A stretch of DNA of 64,000 bases from positions 25,334 to 89,333 of the forward strand of contig NZ_CAJHBO010000014.1 in assembly GCF_904846645.1 (NCBI RefSeq), written 5' to 3'. Positions within the stretch are counted from its first letter, which is position 1; each line of letters begins with the position of its first letter. Below are positions 35,135 through 44,458 of this stretch, in pieces. Made by a program: the position numbers and the translations under genes. Source of the DNA: Psychrobacter sp. Pi2-1. GTDB lineage: Bacteria; Pseudomonadota; Gammaproteobacteria; Pseudomonadales; Moraxellaceae. Below the pieces are notes generated by a model. It saw only the letters and a list, made by a program, of their open reading frames with translations. It was not told the origin of the DNA and did no database searches.

Positions 35135-36421
35135 ATGGATACCAATACGGATACTGAAAACTCTATACAAAAAACCAGCGGCGACACACGCCCTTATGCA
35201 GTTGTTCTATATGGTGCGACAAGCTTCGTCGGTCAGATCACTGCCCACTATTTAACCAATTTTTTATCAAATAATAAAAATGAAGATGGCTCAAATGTAT
35301 CATGGGCGATCGCAGGTCGTGATAAAGACAAGCTCAATAAGCTACAGGCCAAACTTGAGAGTAAGGTAGACATTATTATTGCCAACAGTAACGATGCTAC
35401 CAGCCTTGATAAGATGACAAAGCAAACTCAAGTCATCATTTCTACTGTAGGCCCATATCTGAAATATGGTGAGCCACTGATTAAATCTTGTGCTGAAAAC
35501 GGTACGGATTATGTCGATCTTACTGGTGAGGCTATTTTCATCAAAGATATGATGGACAAGTACCAAGACACTGCCAAGCAAAGTGGTGCTCGTATCGTCA
35601 ACTCTTGTGGTTTTGATTCTATCCCCTCAGATTTGGGTGCGTACTTTACCCAAGCTAAGGCAGAAGAAAAGTTCGGCGAGACCTGTAATGTCATTCATAT
35701 GCGTGTCAAAGCAGCGAAAGGTGGGATCTCAGGCGGTACTATCGCATCGATGGCATCAATATTTGAAGAAGCTGGTGAGGACAAAGCACGTCGCAAACAA
35801 GTGGCCAATCCATACCTGTTAAACGATGATGCCAACGCACCAAACGTACGTCAGGATAATGTTAGCAAACCGGTATATGACAGCAACCATAAGCGCTGGT
35901 TAGCACCGTTCGTCATGGCGACCATCAATACACGTATCGTCCATCGCACTAACCAATTGCTCAGCTATGAGTACGGTCGCGATTTCAAATATGACGAAGC
36001 AATGTGGATGAAAGACGGCGTCAAAGGAAAACTGTCTAGCTATGCTATGAGTGCAGGTTTGTTAGGCTTTGCCACTGCAATGATGATTAAACCAAGTCGC
36101 GAGTTACTATCCAAGCACGTCTTACCAAAAGCTGGTTCAGGCCCTTCTAAGGACGAGCAAGAAAACGGCTACTTTGATATTCGTCACTTTGGCCAAACGG
36201 CCAAAAATGACACTATTACCGTTAAAGTAACAGGTGATAGAGATCCTGGTTATGGCAGTACCTCTCGTATGATTTCGCAGGCGGCATTATGCTTGGCACA
36301 AGATATCAGCAAAGAGGACGTTGGCGGTGGGTTCTGGACACCAGCATCTGCGATGGGAAATAAGCTAATAACACGCTTAGAAGCGCATTCTGGTCTTAGC
36401 TTTGAAGTAATTGAGAGTTAG
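35135..36421 (+). CDS. Saccharopine dehydrogenase-like / trans-acting enoyl reductase-family oxidoreductase
   Basis: The 428-residue protein begins with a Rossmann motif, VVLYGATSFVGQITAHYL, and then WAIAGRDKDKLNKL, as in the saccharopine dehydrogenase-like family that includes mycobacterial trans-acting enoyl reductases. The next conserved blocks are STVGPYLKYGEPLIKSC, GTDYVDLTGEAIF and IVNSCGFDSIPSDLG. Near the C-terminus a hydrophobic segment (SAGLLGFATAMMI) may attach it to the membrane. The reaction is unknown; a lipid-related reduction is suggested by the family. AAGGACAATACAT precedes the ATG, and a terminator follows at 36458. Confidence 0.85.
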   Translation: MDTNTDTENSIQKTSGDTRPYAVVLYGATSFVGQITAHYLTNFLSNNKNEDGSNVSWAIAGRDKDKLNKLQAKLESKVDIIIANSNDATSLDKMTKQTQVIISTVGPYLKYGEPLIKSCAENGTDYVDLTGEAIFIKDMMDKYQDTAKQSGARIVNSCGFDSIPSDLGAYFTQAKAEEKFGETCNVIHMRVKAAKGGISGGTIASMASIFEEAGEDKARRKQVANPYLLNDDANAPNVRQDNVSKPVYDSNHKRWLAPFVMATINTRIVHRTNQLLSYEYGRDFKYDEAMWMKDGVKGKLSSYAMSAGLLGFATAMMIKPSRELLSKHVLPKAGSGPSKDEQENGYFDIRHFGQTAKNDTITVKVTGDRDPGYGSTSRMISQAALCLAQDISKEDVGGGFWTPASAMGNKLITRLEAHSGLSFEVIES

Positions 36422-36457
36422 TCTATTGAGTGAGAACAAAGGCTCAATGTCTTTATG

Positions 36458-36490
36458 ACCGTATCTTGGTTTCGAGATACGGTTTTTTTA
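36458..36490 (+). terminator. Rho-independent terminator
   Basis: CCGTATCT pairs with AGATACGG across TGGTTTCG, followed by T7, about 37 bases after the stop codon of the oxidoreductase gene. Confidence 0.88.
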
Positions 36491-37173
36491 TGGTCTACTC
36501 TGAAATTCAGAAGAGAATTAAATAAAGAATAACGTACTTTTTTGGTGAACAATGTTTCTGTTTTCCGATTATTTAATACTTTATGATACTAACCATTAAT
36601 CCAATATTGTTACTGTCATTTTGTAGATATTATAGAAAAATCAGATATAAACATTAGTTTAATTAAATGTATATAAACAAAGAATACACGTACCAAAATC
36701 TGATAATCATATAAACACTGGTTTTGAATTATAAATAAAAACTACTGATAAAAATCTCTATAATGCTGACAAATGGCACTCAAAAAAACTATTAATAACA
36801 ATCAGCTAAGTTTAAATAATAACTATAAGTAATCAAAAATTCATATTTTTAATACTAGGGATGTCGGTAGATATTTGTTATTAACAGACTCATTTATTAA
36901 CAGCTTTAATAACACAATCAACCTTTGCTACTAATGAGTCTTTGAAAAATTTAGAAGTTAAAATATCAGCTAGACTTTAAGTATGACAGTTTCATAACGT
37001 CACAAGAAAACATTAAACTGTTAGAACCTTAATGAGTTTGCTACTGAAATATAAACTACATCGTTGATAATTTGCATACAGTATTTATAGACACCTTTAA
37101 ATAAAAACAGCTCATCATTGAATATGAGTTACCGTTTTTAACTATTGCTAATTATATATCATGGAGTTTTATA
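36491..37173. other. Long AT-rich leader region upstream of the exported acidic protein
   Basis: These 683 bases have no supported coding frame and very low GC. TATAAT at 36759-36764 is a plausible -10 box, though no matching -35 stands out. The ribosome site ATGGAG lies 10 bases before the ATG at 37174. Such a long gap before a small exported gene suggests extended regulation or an undetected small RNA, but nothing specific can be named. Confidence 0.3.
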
Positions 37174-37740
37174 ATGAAAAAGAATGTTTTATCACTAATC
37201 GTCGGCGCTACCCTTGTATTACCAACTATGACAATGGCGGCACCCGTTAACAATAGCGATCTAATGCCAGCAGATATGCGTAATACTCCTGTCGAGAGCA
37301 CTGTGCAAGCCGAAATAGAAGGTCCTGATGGTGAGTTGCTCGCGACTCAACCTGGCGCTGTAGATGTCAAAGCGTCAAACACTGCTGATGTCGATATGGA
37401 CATGGATAATGAAGCAGATGAAACTGACGATATGGATAATGAAGCAAGCGATGATAACGCAGCTTTGATGAACAACGCTCAAGCGACAACAAATGCGGCA
37501 GCAATGACTACTGCTACAACTGTTCAGGCTCCTGTACAGAACGCTCAAGCGCCTAACATGCAACACAGCAATGCAGACTATCAGCCTTTAATCGCTGGTG
37601 AAGCGGCTACTGAGAATAAAGTTGCAGATGCTGCTAGTACGTTGCAAGAAAAGAAAAAAGACAAGCGTGGTGAGTTATTAGCTACTCAGCCAGCAAATGT
37701 ACAGTTCAAAGAGAATCGTCGTATCGCTGTATCACGCTAA
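37174..37740 (+). CDS. Exported acidic protein with repeated GELLATQP motif, unknown function
   Basis: This 188-residue protein has a signal peptide (KKNVLSLIVGATLVLPTMTMA, cleavage after MAA about residue 23). The mature chain is low-complexity, rich in Asp, Glu, Ala and Asn, with an acidic cluster (DVDMDMDNEADETDDMDNEA, about 72-91). The octapeptide GELLATQP occurs twice, near residue 53 as DGELLATQPGAVDVK and near 166 as RGELLATQPANVQFK, flanking the disordered middle. I do not recognise the family. It is a single-gene unit with a strong terminator. Periplasmic or surface location is inferred from the signal peptide. Confidence 0.7.
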   Translation: MKKNVLSLIVGATLVLPTMTMAAPVNNSDLMPADMRNTPVESTVQAEIEGPDGELLATQPGAVDVKASNTADVDMDMDNEADETDDMDNEASDDNAALMNNAQATTNAAAMTTATTVQAPVQNAQAPNMQHSNADYQPLIAGEAATENKVADAASTLQEKKKDKRGELLATQPANVQFKENRRIAVSR

Positions 37741-37787
37741 GCAGATAGGTAGTTTGTTTGATTAGTTTGTAAGCGTACTACTTATAT

Positions 37788-37820
37788 AAAAAGGCAGCCA
37801 TATGGCTGCCTTTTTATATA
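37788..37820. terminator. Bidirectional terminator between the acidic exported protein and tex
   Basis: AAAAAGGCAGCCA and TGGCTGCCTTTTT are perfectly complementary, centred on ATAT. Confidence 0.92.
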
Positions 37821-37854
37821 TCAAACTATCAATTCTAGCTATTTTTAGCAGTAT

Positions 37855-40401
37855 TTATTTCTTAGTTTTAGTCACGCCAGCTTCTTGTAATAAAGCACCG
37901 AGTGTACCCATTTTACTTGGGGCTTCAGCTTTATCATTTTTTACTGGCTTACTACGATTGCTCGCGTTGTCTTTATCCTGACGCTTGCCACGTGGCTTAG
38001 ACGGACGTTTGTCAGTAGCTGGACGGCTATTATTTGGACGGTCACTATTTGTATTATTACTGCGTGAACGACTGGTTTTCTCGCCATCTGTACTAGCTGT
38101 CGTAGACTTGGCAGCCGTACGGACAGGTTTTTCAGATTCAGGTTTCATGCTAAATCCGATACGACCACGTTTTTCATCGATAGAGATAACCCGTACCGAT
38201 ACGATATCACCAGGTTTGACACGGTTCATAGGATCTGCGACAAAGTCATTGGCCATCTGCGAGATATGTACCAAGCCATCCTGATGTACACCAACATCAA
38301 CGAAACAACCAAAGGCCGTTACATTGGTGACTACCCCTTCTAACATCATGCCTTCGCTCAAATCTTTGATGCTATTGACGTCATCACGGAAATTGGCCGT
38401 TTTAAATTCAGGACGAGGATCACGAGCAGGTTTGGCAAGCTCTTCGATAATCGCTTTTACGCTGACATTATCGTCGTTAGCAGCCAATGTAGTCGTATCG
38501 ATAGTATTTAACACGCCATCATTACCGATGACTTCTGACAACGGCTTTCCCGCTTGTGCGAGTAAACTATCGACCAATGCATAGCTCTCTGGATGCACAC
38601 CAGTGGCATCTAATGGATTGCTACCATTATGAATACGCAAGAAACCAGCTGCTTGCTCAAATGTCTTAGCGCCTAGACGTGGGACGTTTTTAAGCGCTTC
38701 ACGGCTATCAAATGCACCATGCTCTTTGCGATAGGTGACGATTTGCTGCGCTACATTGCGGTTAAGACCTGCGATGTGAGCCAGGATAGCTGGGCTGGCT
38801 GTATTTACGTCCACACCCACGGCATTCACGCTATCTTGAGTTACTTTATCAAGACTATCGGCAAGTTGGTTTTGATTGACGTCATGCTGATATTGACCCA
38901 CACCAATGGCCTTTGGATCAACTTTCACAAGCTCTGACAATGGATCTTGCAAGCGACGCGCAATAGAAACTGCACCGCGTACAGAAACGTCTAGATTGGC
39001 CAGCTCTTCACTAGCAAGTTCACTCGCTGAATAAACAGACGCGCCCGACTCATTAACGATAACGGCTTTGGCTTTTAGTGCATCGTTCGCAGCCAAAATC
39101 TCTTTAATCATCGCATCTGTTTCGCGACTTGCCGTACCATTACCGATAGCGACCAAATCAACGTTATAAGTGCTTAACAGCTCATCGATGACTTTTTTAG
39201 CTTCATCCATCTTATTATCAGGTGCAAATGGATACACTGTCGCGATGACAGGCTTCTCTTCGCTATCTGACATGACATGACCTTGCGCATCGACGATGGC
39301 CATTTTTACGCCATGACGGATACCAGGATCGACACCTAAGATCACTTTAGGACCTGCAGGTGCAGACATTAGCAAATGCTGTAAATTGCTAGCGAACACA
39401 TCAATCGCATCCGCTTCTGCGGCTAAGCGCTTTTCAGTTAACAAGCGGTGCTCGATATGCGGACGCCATTTGTCTTTCCATAAGCTACTGGCTGCCTCTG
39501 CCAAAAACTCACGGCGTGCTGCTGGCGCTTTGGCATCGACGTCGAAATGATTGATAATTTTTTCGATAAATGGTGCGTCTTCGCCTTCAATTTTTAGACC
39601 CAAGACATTTTCTTGACGACCGCGCAACATTGCTAATAGGCGATGATTTGGCAGTCGAGCAAGGCTTTCACTATGCTCAAAGTAGTCTTTGAATTTTTCG
39701 CCAACTTCGCGCTTTTCTTCGCTCGCAACGCTCGATACGATACTGGCAGTTTTGGCAAAACCACTGCGTAAGTTGTCCAACAAGCCCAATGCTTGTGTCC
39801 ATTCATCAACGATAATCGCTTGTACGCCAGCGAGTTGCTTTTCGTTATCGCTAAAATCAACCTCGATTTCATTACCACTGTCATCAGTGATACTTGACTG
39901 GACTTGATAATCAGCCAAGGCATCCATCGGAGTGATCTCTTGGGTCAAGACCGCTTGGGCAGCAGCATCAAGACCAGCGGCACGAGCTTTGGCAGCAGGT
40001 GAACGACGACGCGGACGATATGGCAGATAAATGTCTTCAAGCTCAAGCTTAGACGTCGCATTATCGATACGCGTCTGTAGCTCGTCAGTCATATTGCCCT
40101 GTGTGCTTAGCAGCTCAGTAATTTTGAGGCGACGTGTTGCCATATCACGCTCATAATTAAGAGACTTCTCTAAAGCACGCAGCTGCGCATCATCAAGATT
40201 CTGAGTCTTTTCTTTGCGGTAACGCGCAATAAAAGGAACCGTCGCGCCTTCATCATAAAGTTTGACAAACGCATTGACTTGAGCAGTCTTAATGCCAAGC
40301 GCGCGAGCAAGCTTGTCGTGAATATTCGCGTGTGTGGTTGCATCTAAAACCTGTGCATTTGTCGAGGTTTGAGATGACGTTAAGGTATCAGTGCTACTCA
40401 T
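37855..40401 (-). CDS. tex: RNA-binding transcription accessory protein Tex
   Basis: Tex is a conserved nucleic-acid-binding factor related to eukaryotic Spt6. The 848-residue protein has the N-terminal helical Tex domain (PFIARYRKEKTQNLDDAQLRALE), a YqgF/RNase H-like domain beginning GVDPGIRHGVKMAIV, a helix-hairpin-helix unit (ILAHIAGLNRNVAQQIVTYRK), and an S1 domain (EGVVTNVTAFGCFVDVGVHQDGLVHISQM). After the S1 domain a tail of about 75 residues is rich in Arg, Lys, Asn and Ser, longer than in E. coli Tex and likely an extra RNA-binding region. It is a single gene, convergent with the upstream exported-protein gene. Confidence 0.96.
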   Translation of the reverse strand: MSSTDTLTSSQTSTNAQVLDATTHANIHDKLARALGIKTAQVNAFVKLYDEGATVPFIARYRKEKTQNLDDAQLRALEKSLNYERDMATRRLKITELLSTQGNMTDELQTRIDNATSKLELEDIYLPYRPRRRSPAAKARAAGLDAAAQAVLTQEITPMDALADYQVQSSITDDSGNEIEVDFSDNEKQLAGVQAIIVDEWTQALGLLDNLRSGFAKTASIVSSVASEEKREVGEKFKDYFEHSESLARLPNHRLLAMLRGRQENVLGLKIEGEDAPFIEKIINHFDVDAKAPAARREFLAEAASSLWKDKWRPHIEHRLLTEKRLAAEADAIDVFASNLQHLLMSAPAGPKVILGVDPGIRHGVKMAIVDAQGHVMSDSEEKPVIATVYPFAPDNKMDEAKKVIDELLSTYNVDLVAIGNGTASRETDAMIKEILAANDALKAKAVIVNESGASVYSASELASEELANLDVSVRGAVSIARRLQDPLSELVKVDPKAIGVGQYQHDVNQNQLADSLDKVTQDSVNAVGVDVNTASPAILAHIAGLNRNVAQQIVTYRKEHGAFDSREALKNVPRLGAKTFEQAAGFLRIHNGSNPLDATGVHPESYALVDSLLAQAGKPLSEVIGNDGVLNTIDTTTLAANDDNVSVKAIIEELAKPARDPRPEFKTANFRDDVNSIKDLSEGMMLEGVVTNVTAFGCFVDVGVHQDGLVHISQMANDFVADPMNRVKPGDIVSVRVISIDEKRGRIGFSMKPESEKPVRTAAKSTTASTDGEKTSRSRSNNTNSDRPNNSRPATDKRPSKPRGKRQDKDNASNRSKPVKNDKAEAPSKMGTLGALLQEAGVTKTKK

Positions 40402-40779
40402 ATACGTATCAATCGTTGAGAAATGTAGCTTTGCATTATAGCAAAAGCTGCATGAATAAAAATCCTTTTTATCTTTTCGTTATTTATGGCGCATTTTAGG
40501 ACGCAAATCGTTCTATATCACACATTCTATGGACTTGTTAAACAAACGCATACAGCATTTATTACCATGGGTGATGCAATTCTCGGTGCAATCTTATACA
40601 CTAAAGTATCAATAACACAAATATTGATATGTGCTGACATATTGAACAATAGTTTTTAATTTTATGAAGTGCTTATTCGTAACCAATAATTAAATAATGA
40701 TAATTAGTGGCAGTGTTTTTGCTCATAGCTATTTACTTGTAGTTTCTGATAACAATAATTTTTATAAAAGGATGCCTGT
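40402..40779. other. 378-base intergenic region between tex and ompR
   Basis: This divergent promoter region has no supported frame, hairpin terminator or RNA gene. AAAAGGATG lies before the ompR ATG. Confidence 0.3.
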
Positions 40780-41538
40780 ATGACTGATAACAACAGCCCT
40801 GACACGTTGACTCAGCGTATTTTAGTCGTCGATGACGATGCTCGTCTGCGCTCTTTGTTGCAACGCTTCCTAGAAGACGACGGTTTTGTCGTTCGTACCG
40901 CTCATGATGGCAGTCAGATGGACAAACTCATGCAACGTGAGCTTTTCTCTTTGGTCGTGCTCGATTTGATGCTGCCAGGCGAAGACGGTATCAGTATCTG
41001 TAAGCGTCTGCGCGAGGACAATGCAGATATTCCTATCATTATGCTGACTGCCAAAGGCGGTGATGCTGACCGTATCGCCGGTCTAGAAGCGGGTGCAGAT
41101 GACTATCTGCCCAAGCCTTTTAATCCAAAAGAGCTGTTGGCTCGTATCAAAGCTGTATTACGTCGTCAAAACCGTGAGTTGCCAGGTGCACCAAGTCATC
41201 AAATGGAAGTGGTCGAGTTTGGTCCATGGACACTAGATCTATCGACACGTACACTTAAACGCGATGGTAACGTAGTCACTTTGACGACAGGTGAGTTTTC
41301 AGTGCTAAAAGCGCTCGTACAGCATCCACGTGAGCCATTGACCCGTGATAAATTGATGAACCTTGCCCGTGGTCGTGAATGGGGTGCGATGGAGCGTTCT
41401 ATCGACGTCCAAGTATCACGTCTGCGTCGTCTGATTGAAGACAATCCTTCACAAGCGCGTTATATCCAGACCGTCTGGGGCGTTGGCTATGTGTTCGTTC
41501 CTGATGAAGCTGAGGTAGAAACCATCAAGAGTGAATAA
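40780..41538 (+). CDS. ompR: OmpR-family response regulator
   Basis: OmpR is the DNA-binding regulator of the EnvZ/OmpR osmotic and envelope response. The 252-residue protein has a receiver domain: acidic pocket VVDDDARLR, phospho-acceptor Asp62 in VVLDLMLPGEDG, switch MLTAKGGDADRI, and conserved Lys in DDYLPKPFNPKELLARI. It has an OmpR/PhoB winged helix ending DVQVSRLRRLIEDNPSQARYIQTVWGVGYVF, very close to true OmpR. A sensor kinase normally follows; here a CobW-type GTPase follows 64 bases on, so the kinase must be elsewhere. AAAAGGATG is the ribosome site. Confidence 0.9.
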   Translation: MTDNNSPDTLTQRILVVDDDARLRSLLQRFLEDDGFVVRTAHDGSQMDKLMQRELFSLVVLDLMLPGEDGISICKRLREDNADIPIIMLTAKGGDADRIAGLEAGADDYLPKPFNPKELLARIKAVLRRQNRELPGAPSHQMEVVEFGPWTLDLSTRTLKRDGNVVTLTTGEFSVLKALVQHPREPLTRDKLMNLARGREWGAMERSIDVQVSRLRRLIEDNPSQARYIQTVWGVGYVFVPDEAEVETIKSE

Positions 41539-41602
41539 CTTTTGACTGATCTAATTCCTTTTAATATAGGCCGTGTTTGTTTACTCACAAACACGTGCCA
41601 AT

Positions 41603-42868
41603 ATGATGAGCCTATTTGTGAAAAACCCAATTATTTTTCAAAACATACCCTGCACGTTAGTGACAGGGTTTTTAGGTGCTGGCAAAACCACTGTAATTAA
41701 TCAGTTACTGGCCACAAAACCTGATGACGAACGCTGGGCCCTCTTAATCAATGAGTTTGGCCGTATCGGTATTGATGGCGCACTCCTTGCAAGATCCCAA
41801 GATAACGAGCTTGAGCAAAAAAATATCGCCATTCGTGAGGTCAGTGGTGGCTGTATTTGCTGCACCAGTCAGCTGCCCTTACAAATTGCAATCAGTCGCC
41901 TGCTCAGTGAGCATCATCCACAGCGATTGTTAATCGAGCCCACAGGATTGGCACATCCACGTGAGCTGATATTACAACTCAGTGCGCCGCATTGGCAAAC
42001 TGCCCTAAAAATGAATGCTGTCATAACCGTGCTAAGTGGCGAGCAGTGGCAACAGATTAAGTATCGTGATCATGATGGTTTTCAAGCGCATGTCCGTGAT
42101 GCCGATGTGCTGATAATCAATCGTTATACCCAATTAGATACTAGCGAAAAACAAACCTTGGTAGAATGGATAACCACGCTAAATTCACAAGTAAAAATCA
42201 TTTGGGCAGCATCAGAACTAATGGCACCTGAGGCATCTGAGGCAATAGACTCATCAGATGTCCATTCATCAGACACTCATTCCTCAGATAGTCTTGTAGC
42301 AGGTACATACTCGACTACGTTAAACGACCAACTAAATCAGCCCAGCTCTATCATTTCGAAACAACGAAAAGTCAGTATCTCTAATCCTACAAAATCTATG
42401 ATTGGTTTACAGTCTCAAGCCAATTCTTTAGCAACTGTGCCATTATCGAGTTCATCTACCGATGAGACAGAAGCTCAGGCTAGTGCTAATAGTGATCTAC
42501 CCTATCGCTATCATGAAGAGCAGCAAGATTTTCAATTGGCTGGATGGCGACTACCTGCACACTACATACTAAACGCTGACGATTTACAGGATTGGTTATT
42601 AGCACTGCCAAACTGGCAACGTATCAAAGGCGTGGTACATACTTCTGATGGCTGGGTGCAGATCAATTTTAACCCTGGTAGTCTAACCACCAGAACCATC
42701 GACCCACAGACGGATAGTCGATTGGAAATTATTTTGCAATTAGGCAATACTGTCGATACAAATGCTGCCGATACAGATATAGAAGAAACTGAGAGTGATG
42801 CCAAAGCGTCATCAGTATTGATAGATTGGGAAGAGTGCGATCGCGAACTGATGGCACTGGTTATATAG
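41603..42868 (+). CDS. CobW/COG0523 G3E GTPase, putative metal chaperone
   Basis: COG0523 GTPases deliver zinc or other metals to target enzymes. An ATG at 41603 (or 41606) is preferred to the upstream GTG at 41573; ribosome sites are weak. The N-terminal GTPase has P-loop TGFLGAGKTTVINQL, the metal-binding EVSGGCICCTSQLP (CxCC) and LLIEPTGLAHPRELI. Between the G domain and the C-terminal CobW domain (RLPAHYILNADDLQDWLLALP) is a long Ser/Thr/Asp-rich insertion, about residues 205-305, which looks disordered and is not typical. It is co-directional with ompR with a 64-base gap, and a strong terminator follows. Confidence 0.88.
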   Translation: MMSLFVKNPIIFQNIPCTLVTGFLGAGKTTVINQLLATKPDDERWALLINEFGRIGIDGALLARSQDNELEQKNIAIREVSGGCICCTSQLPLQIAISRLLSEHHPQRLLIEPTGLAHPRELILQLSAPHWQTALKMNAVITVLSGEQWQQIKYRDHDGFQAHVRDADVLIINRYTQLDTSEKQTLVEWITTLNSQVKIIWAASELMAPEASEAIDSSDVHSSDTHSSDSLVAGTYSTTLNDQLNQPSSIISKQRKVSISNPTKSMIGLQSQANSLATVPLSSSSTDETEAQASANSDLPYRYHEEQQDFQLAGWRLPAHYILNADDLQDWLLALPNWQRIKGVVHTSDGWVQINFNPGSLTTRTIDPQTDSRLEIILQLGNTVDTNAADTDIEETESDAKASSVLIDWEECDRELMALVI

Positions 42869-42876
42869 CAACAGAC

Positions 42877-42930
42877 AAAAAAAGGGCGGACATTGCTATT
42901 TTAGCTAGCAATGTCCGCCCTTTCTTTTTT
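42877..42930 (+). terminator. Long-stem terminator after the CobW-family gene
   Basis: A 15-base perfect stem, GGGCGGACATTGCTA with TAGCAATGTCCGCCC, lies at 42884-42898 and 42906-42920. A7 precedes it and a T-rich run follows. Confidence 0.92.
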
Positions 42931-42941
42931 TAACGCAACTA

Positions 42942-43111
42942 GAGCGTGTCCTCATTTTAAAAATGGTGATAAACATGAGATAAATCGCATTCAAACAAGG
43001 AAAATAGCGCAGATAATATCGAGATATTAGTCAGCTATTTGATGCCGTTTGGCAAGATTTAGCCATTTTTAACCCATTTAGATGACTATCGATTGAATTG
43101 AGGACAAGCCC
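42942..43111. mobile_element. 170-bp MITE with IS5/IS427-type ends
   Basis: The ends GAGCGTGTCCTCA (left) and GGGCTTGTCCTCA (right, read inward) are inverted repeats. Homology extends into ATTT-CAA and is flanked by TA on both sides (42940-42941 and 43112-43113). There is no coding capacity. The right end matches the IS5-family left end at 10631 (GGGCATGTCTTCAATTGG) in all but two of its first 18 bases, so a related transposase in the same genome could mobilise it. Confidence 0.8.
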
Positions 43112-43120
43112 TAACTATTC

Positions 43121-43387
43121 TTAACGCAATTGACTGTCTTTACTACCACGGCGATTAAACAGCTCAGCTGCTTTTGCTTCCTGCTCAAGCTCCGTCTGAC
43201 AGCTAACACAATGCTTAATACCAGGTACTGCTAGTCGCCTTGCCTCTGGAATAGGCTTACCACATTCGTCACATAACTCAGCACTTACACCTGTCGGTAA
43301 CGAACGTCGCGCTCGCTCCAATGCATCATTTACAGTTGCATCCATTTGTTCGTGCTCAGCACCATCTCTTGACCAGCCACCTGCCAT
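43121..43387 (-). CDS. DksA/TraR-type C4 zinc-finger protein (YbiI-like)
   Basis: This 88-residue protein has the zinc finger CDECGKPIPEARRLAVPGIKHCVSC (two C-x2-C pairs) of the DksA/TraR superfamily. It lacks the long coiled coil of DksA and corresponds to the small YbiI/phage-type members. The N-terminus is MAGGWSRDGAEHEQMD. It probably binds RNA polymerase, but its targets are unknown. AGGATAAG is the ribosome site. A MITE lies between its 3' end and the CobW terminator. Confidence 0.88.
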   Translation of the reverse strand: MAGGWSRDGAEHEQMDATVNDALERARRSLPTGVSAELCDECGKPIPEARRLAVPGIKHCVSCQTELEQEAKAAELFNRRGSKDSQLR

Positions 43388-43546
43388 AATCTTATCCTAT
43401 TTTTTTATTCATTATAATTAGACAATACAAATGTCTTTAATAACAAATAGATGGGGCTAGTTATGGTTAATTGCAACCTGCGATAGTGTATAAAACCATC
43501 AATAAAGAATGACGTAATTATTTTGACTTACCTTAAAACTTTGCTA

Positions 43547-44383
43547 CTAGTCTTTAGGTTGTAACTCAATCACTTGACCGCGTACGCCAATACTTTCGTC
43601 ACTCATCAGACAGACATAGCCTGCCATGATATCTTCAGGTGTTTTTAAGCTCATAGGGTTTTCACCGGGATACGCATGCGCACGCATGTTAGTGCGAGTA
43701 CCACCTGGGTTGACACAATTGAAACGTAGATTGGTTGTGTTCTGAGTCTCTTGAGTAAAGATATCACTCATACCTTCTACTGCTTGTTTGGAAAGTGCAT
43801 AAGCACCCCAAAATGCGCGAGGATGTGTACCTACAGTGCTAGAGGTAAAGACAACAGATCCATGATCAGCATCTTTTAATAACGGCAATAGCGCTTGAGT
43901 CAGCATAAAAGTCGCTGTGAAATTGACTTTCATCACTTGGGCAAAAGTATCGACGTCATACATCTCAAGCGGCGTCAGTTGTCCTAATACACCAGCATTA
44001 TGCAATATGCCATCTAACTGGCCGACTTCTTTATTGATTAGCCCTTCGAGCTGCTGCATTTCAGCGTAAGTCGCCCCTTCTAGATTCATCGGCAACATAG
44101 CAGGCTGCTTACCACCAAGACTCTCAATCTCATCGTAGACGTATTCAAGCTTGCTGCTAGTGCGTCCTAACAATAAGACAGTGGCGCCATAACGAGCATA
44201 GGTCAATGCCGCAACGCGGCCAATACCATCCCCTGCTCCAGTCACCAAAATAGTCTTACCATCTAGGCAATTACTGGACGGTACAAAGCTACGTATATCA
44301 TCATGAGTCAAAGGCTGAATAGGACTTTGAACAGTTTTTTTATTGTCTTGTGGAACGACTGGTTGATTATTATTGTCACTCAT
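43547..44383 (-). CDS. yciK: SDR-family oxidoreductase YciK
   Basis: This short-chain dehydrogenase is close to YciK. The ATG at 44383 is preferred over a GTG four codons upstream and gives 278 residues. The cofactor motif is ILVTGAGDGIGRVAALTYARYG. The catalytic set is in VFTSSTVG (Ser) and WGAYALSKQAVEG (Tyr-x3-Lys), and the NPGGTRTNMRA loop is family-typical. An N-terminal extension of about 25 polar residues is unusual. It follows gph and ubiG in the same direction, an order conserved in Acinetobacter; the physiological substrate is unknown. Confidence 0.9.
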   Translation of the reverse strand: MSDNNNQPVVPQDNKKTVQSPIQPLTHDDIRSFVPSSNCLDGKTILVTGAGDGIGRVAALTYARYGATVLLLGRTSSKLEYVYDEIESLGGKQPAMLPMNLEGATYAEMQQLEGLINKEVGQLDGILHNAGVLGQLTPLEMYDVDTFAQVMKVNFTATFMLTQALLPLLKDADHGSVVFTSSTVGTHPRAFWGAYALSKQAVEGMSDIFTQETQNTTNLRFNCVNPGGTRTNMRAHAYPGENPMSLKTPEDIMAGYVCLMSDESIGVRGQVIELQPKD

Positions 44384-44458
44384 GGCATTGCTCACTACTT
44401 ATCATTAAATCGTTGAGGATATGTGCTTATGGTTGTAAATCTGGTGATATATAGCAGT

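Noticed and set aside
36491..37173. Hidden small protein gene in the long AT-rich gap
   Set aside because: No frame with a start, ribosome site and protein-like composition was seen.
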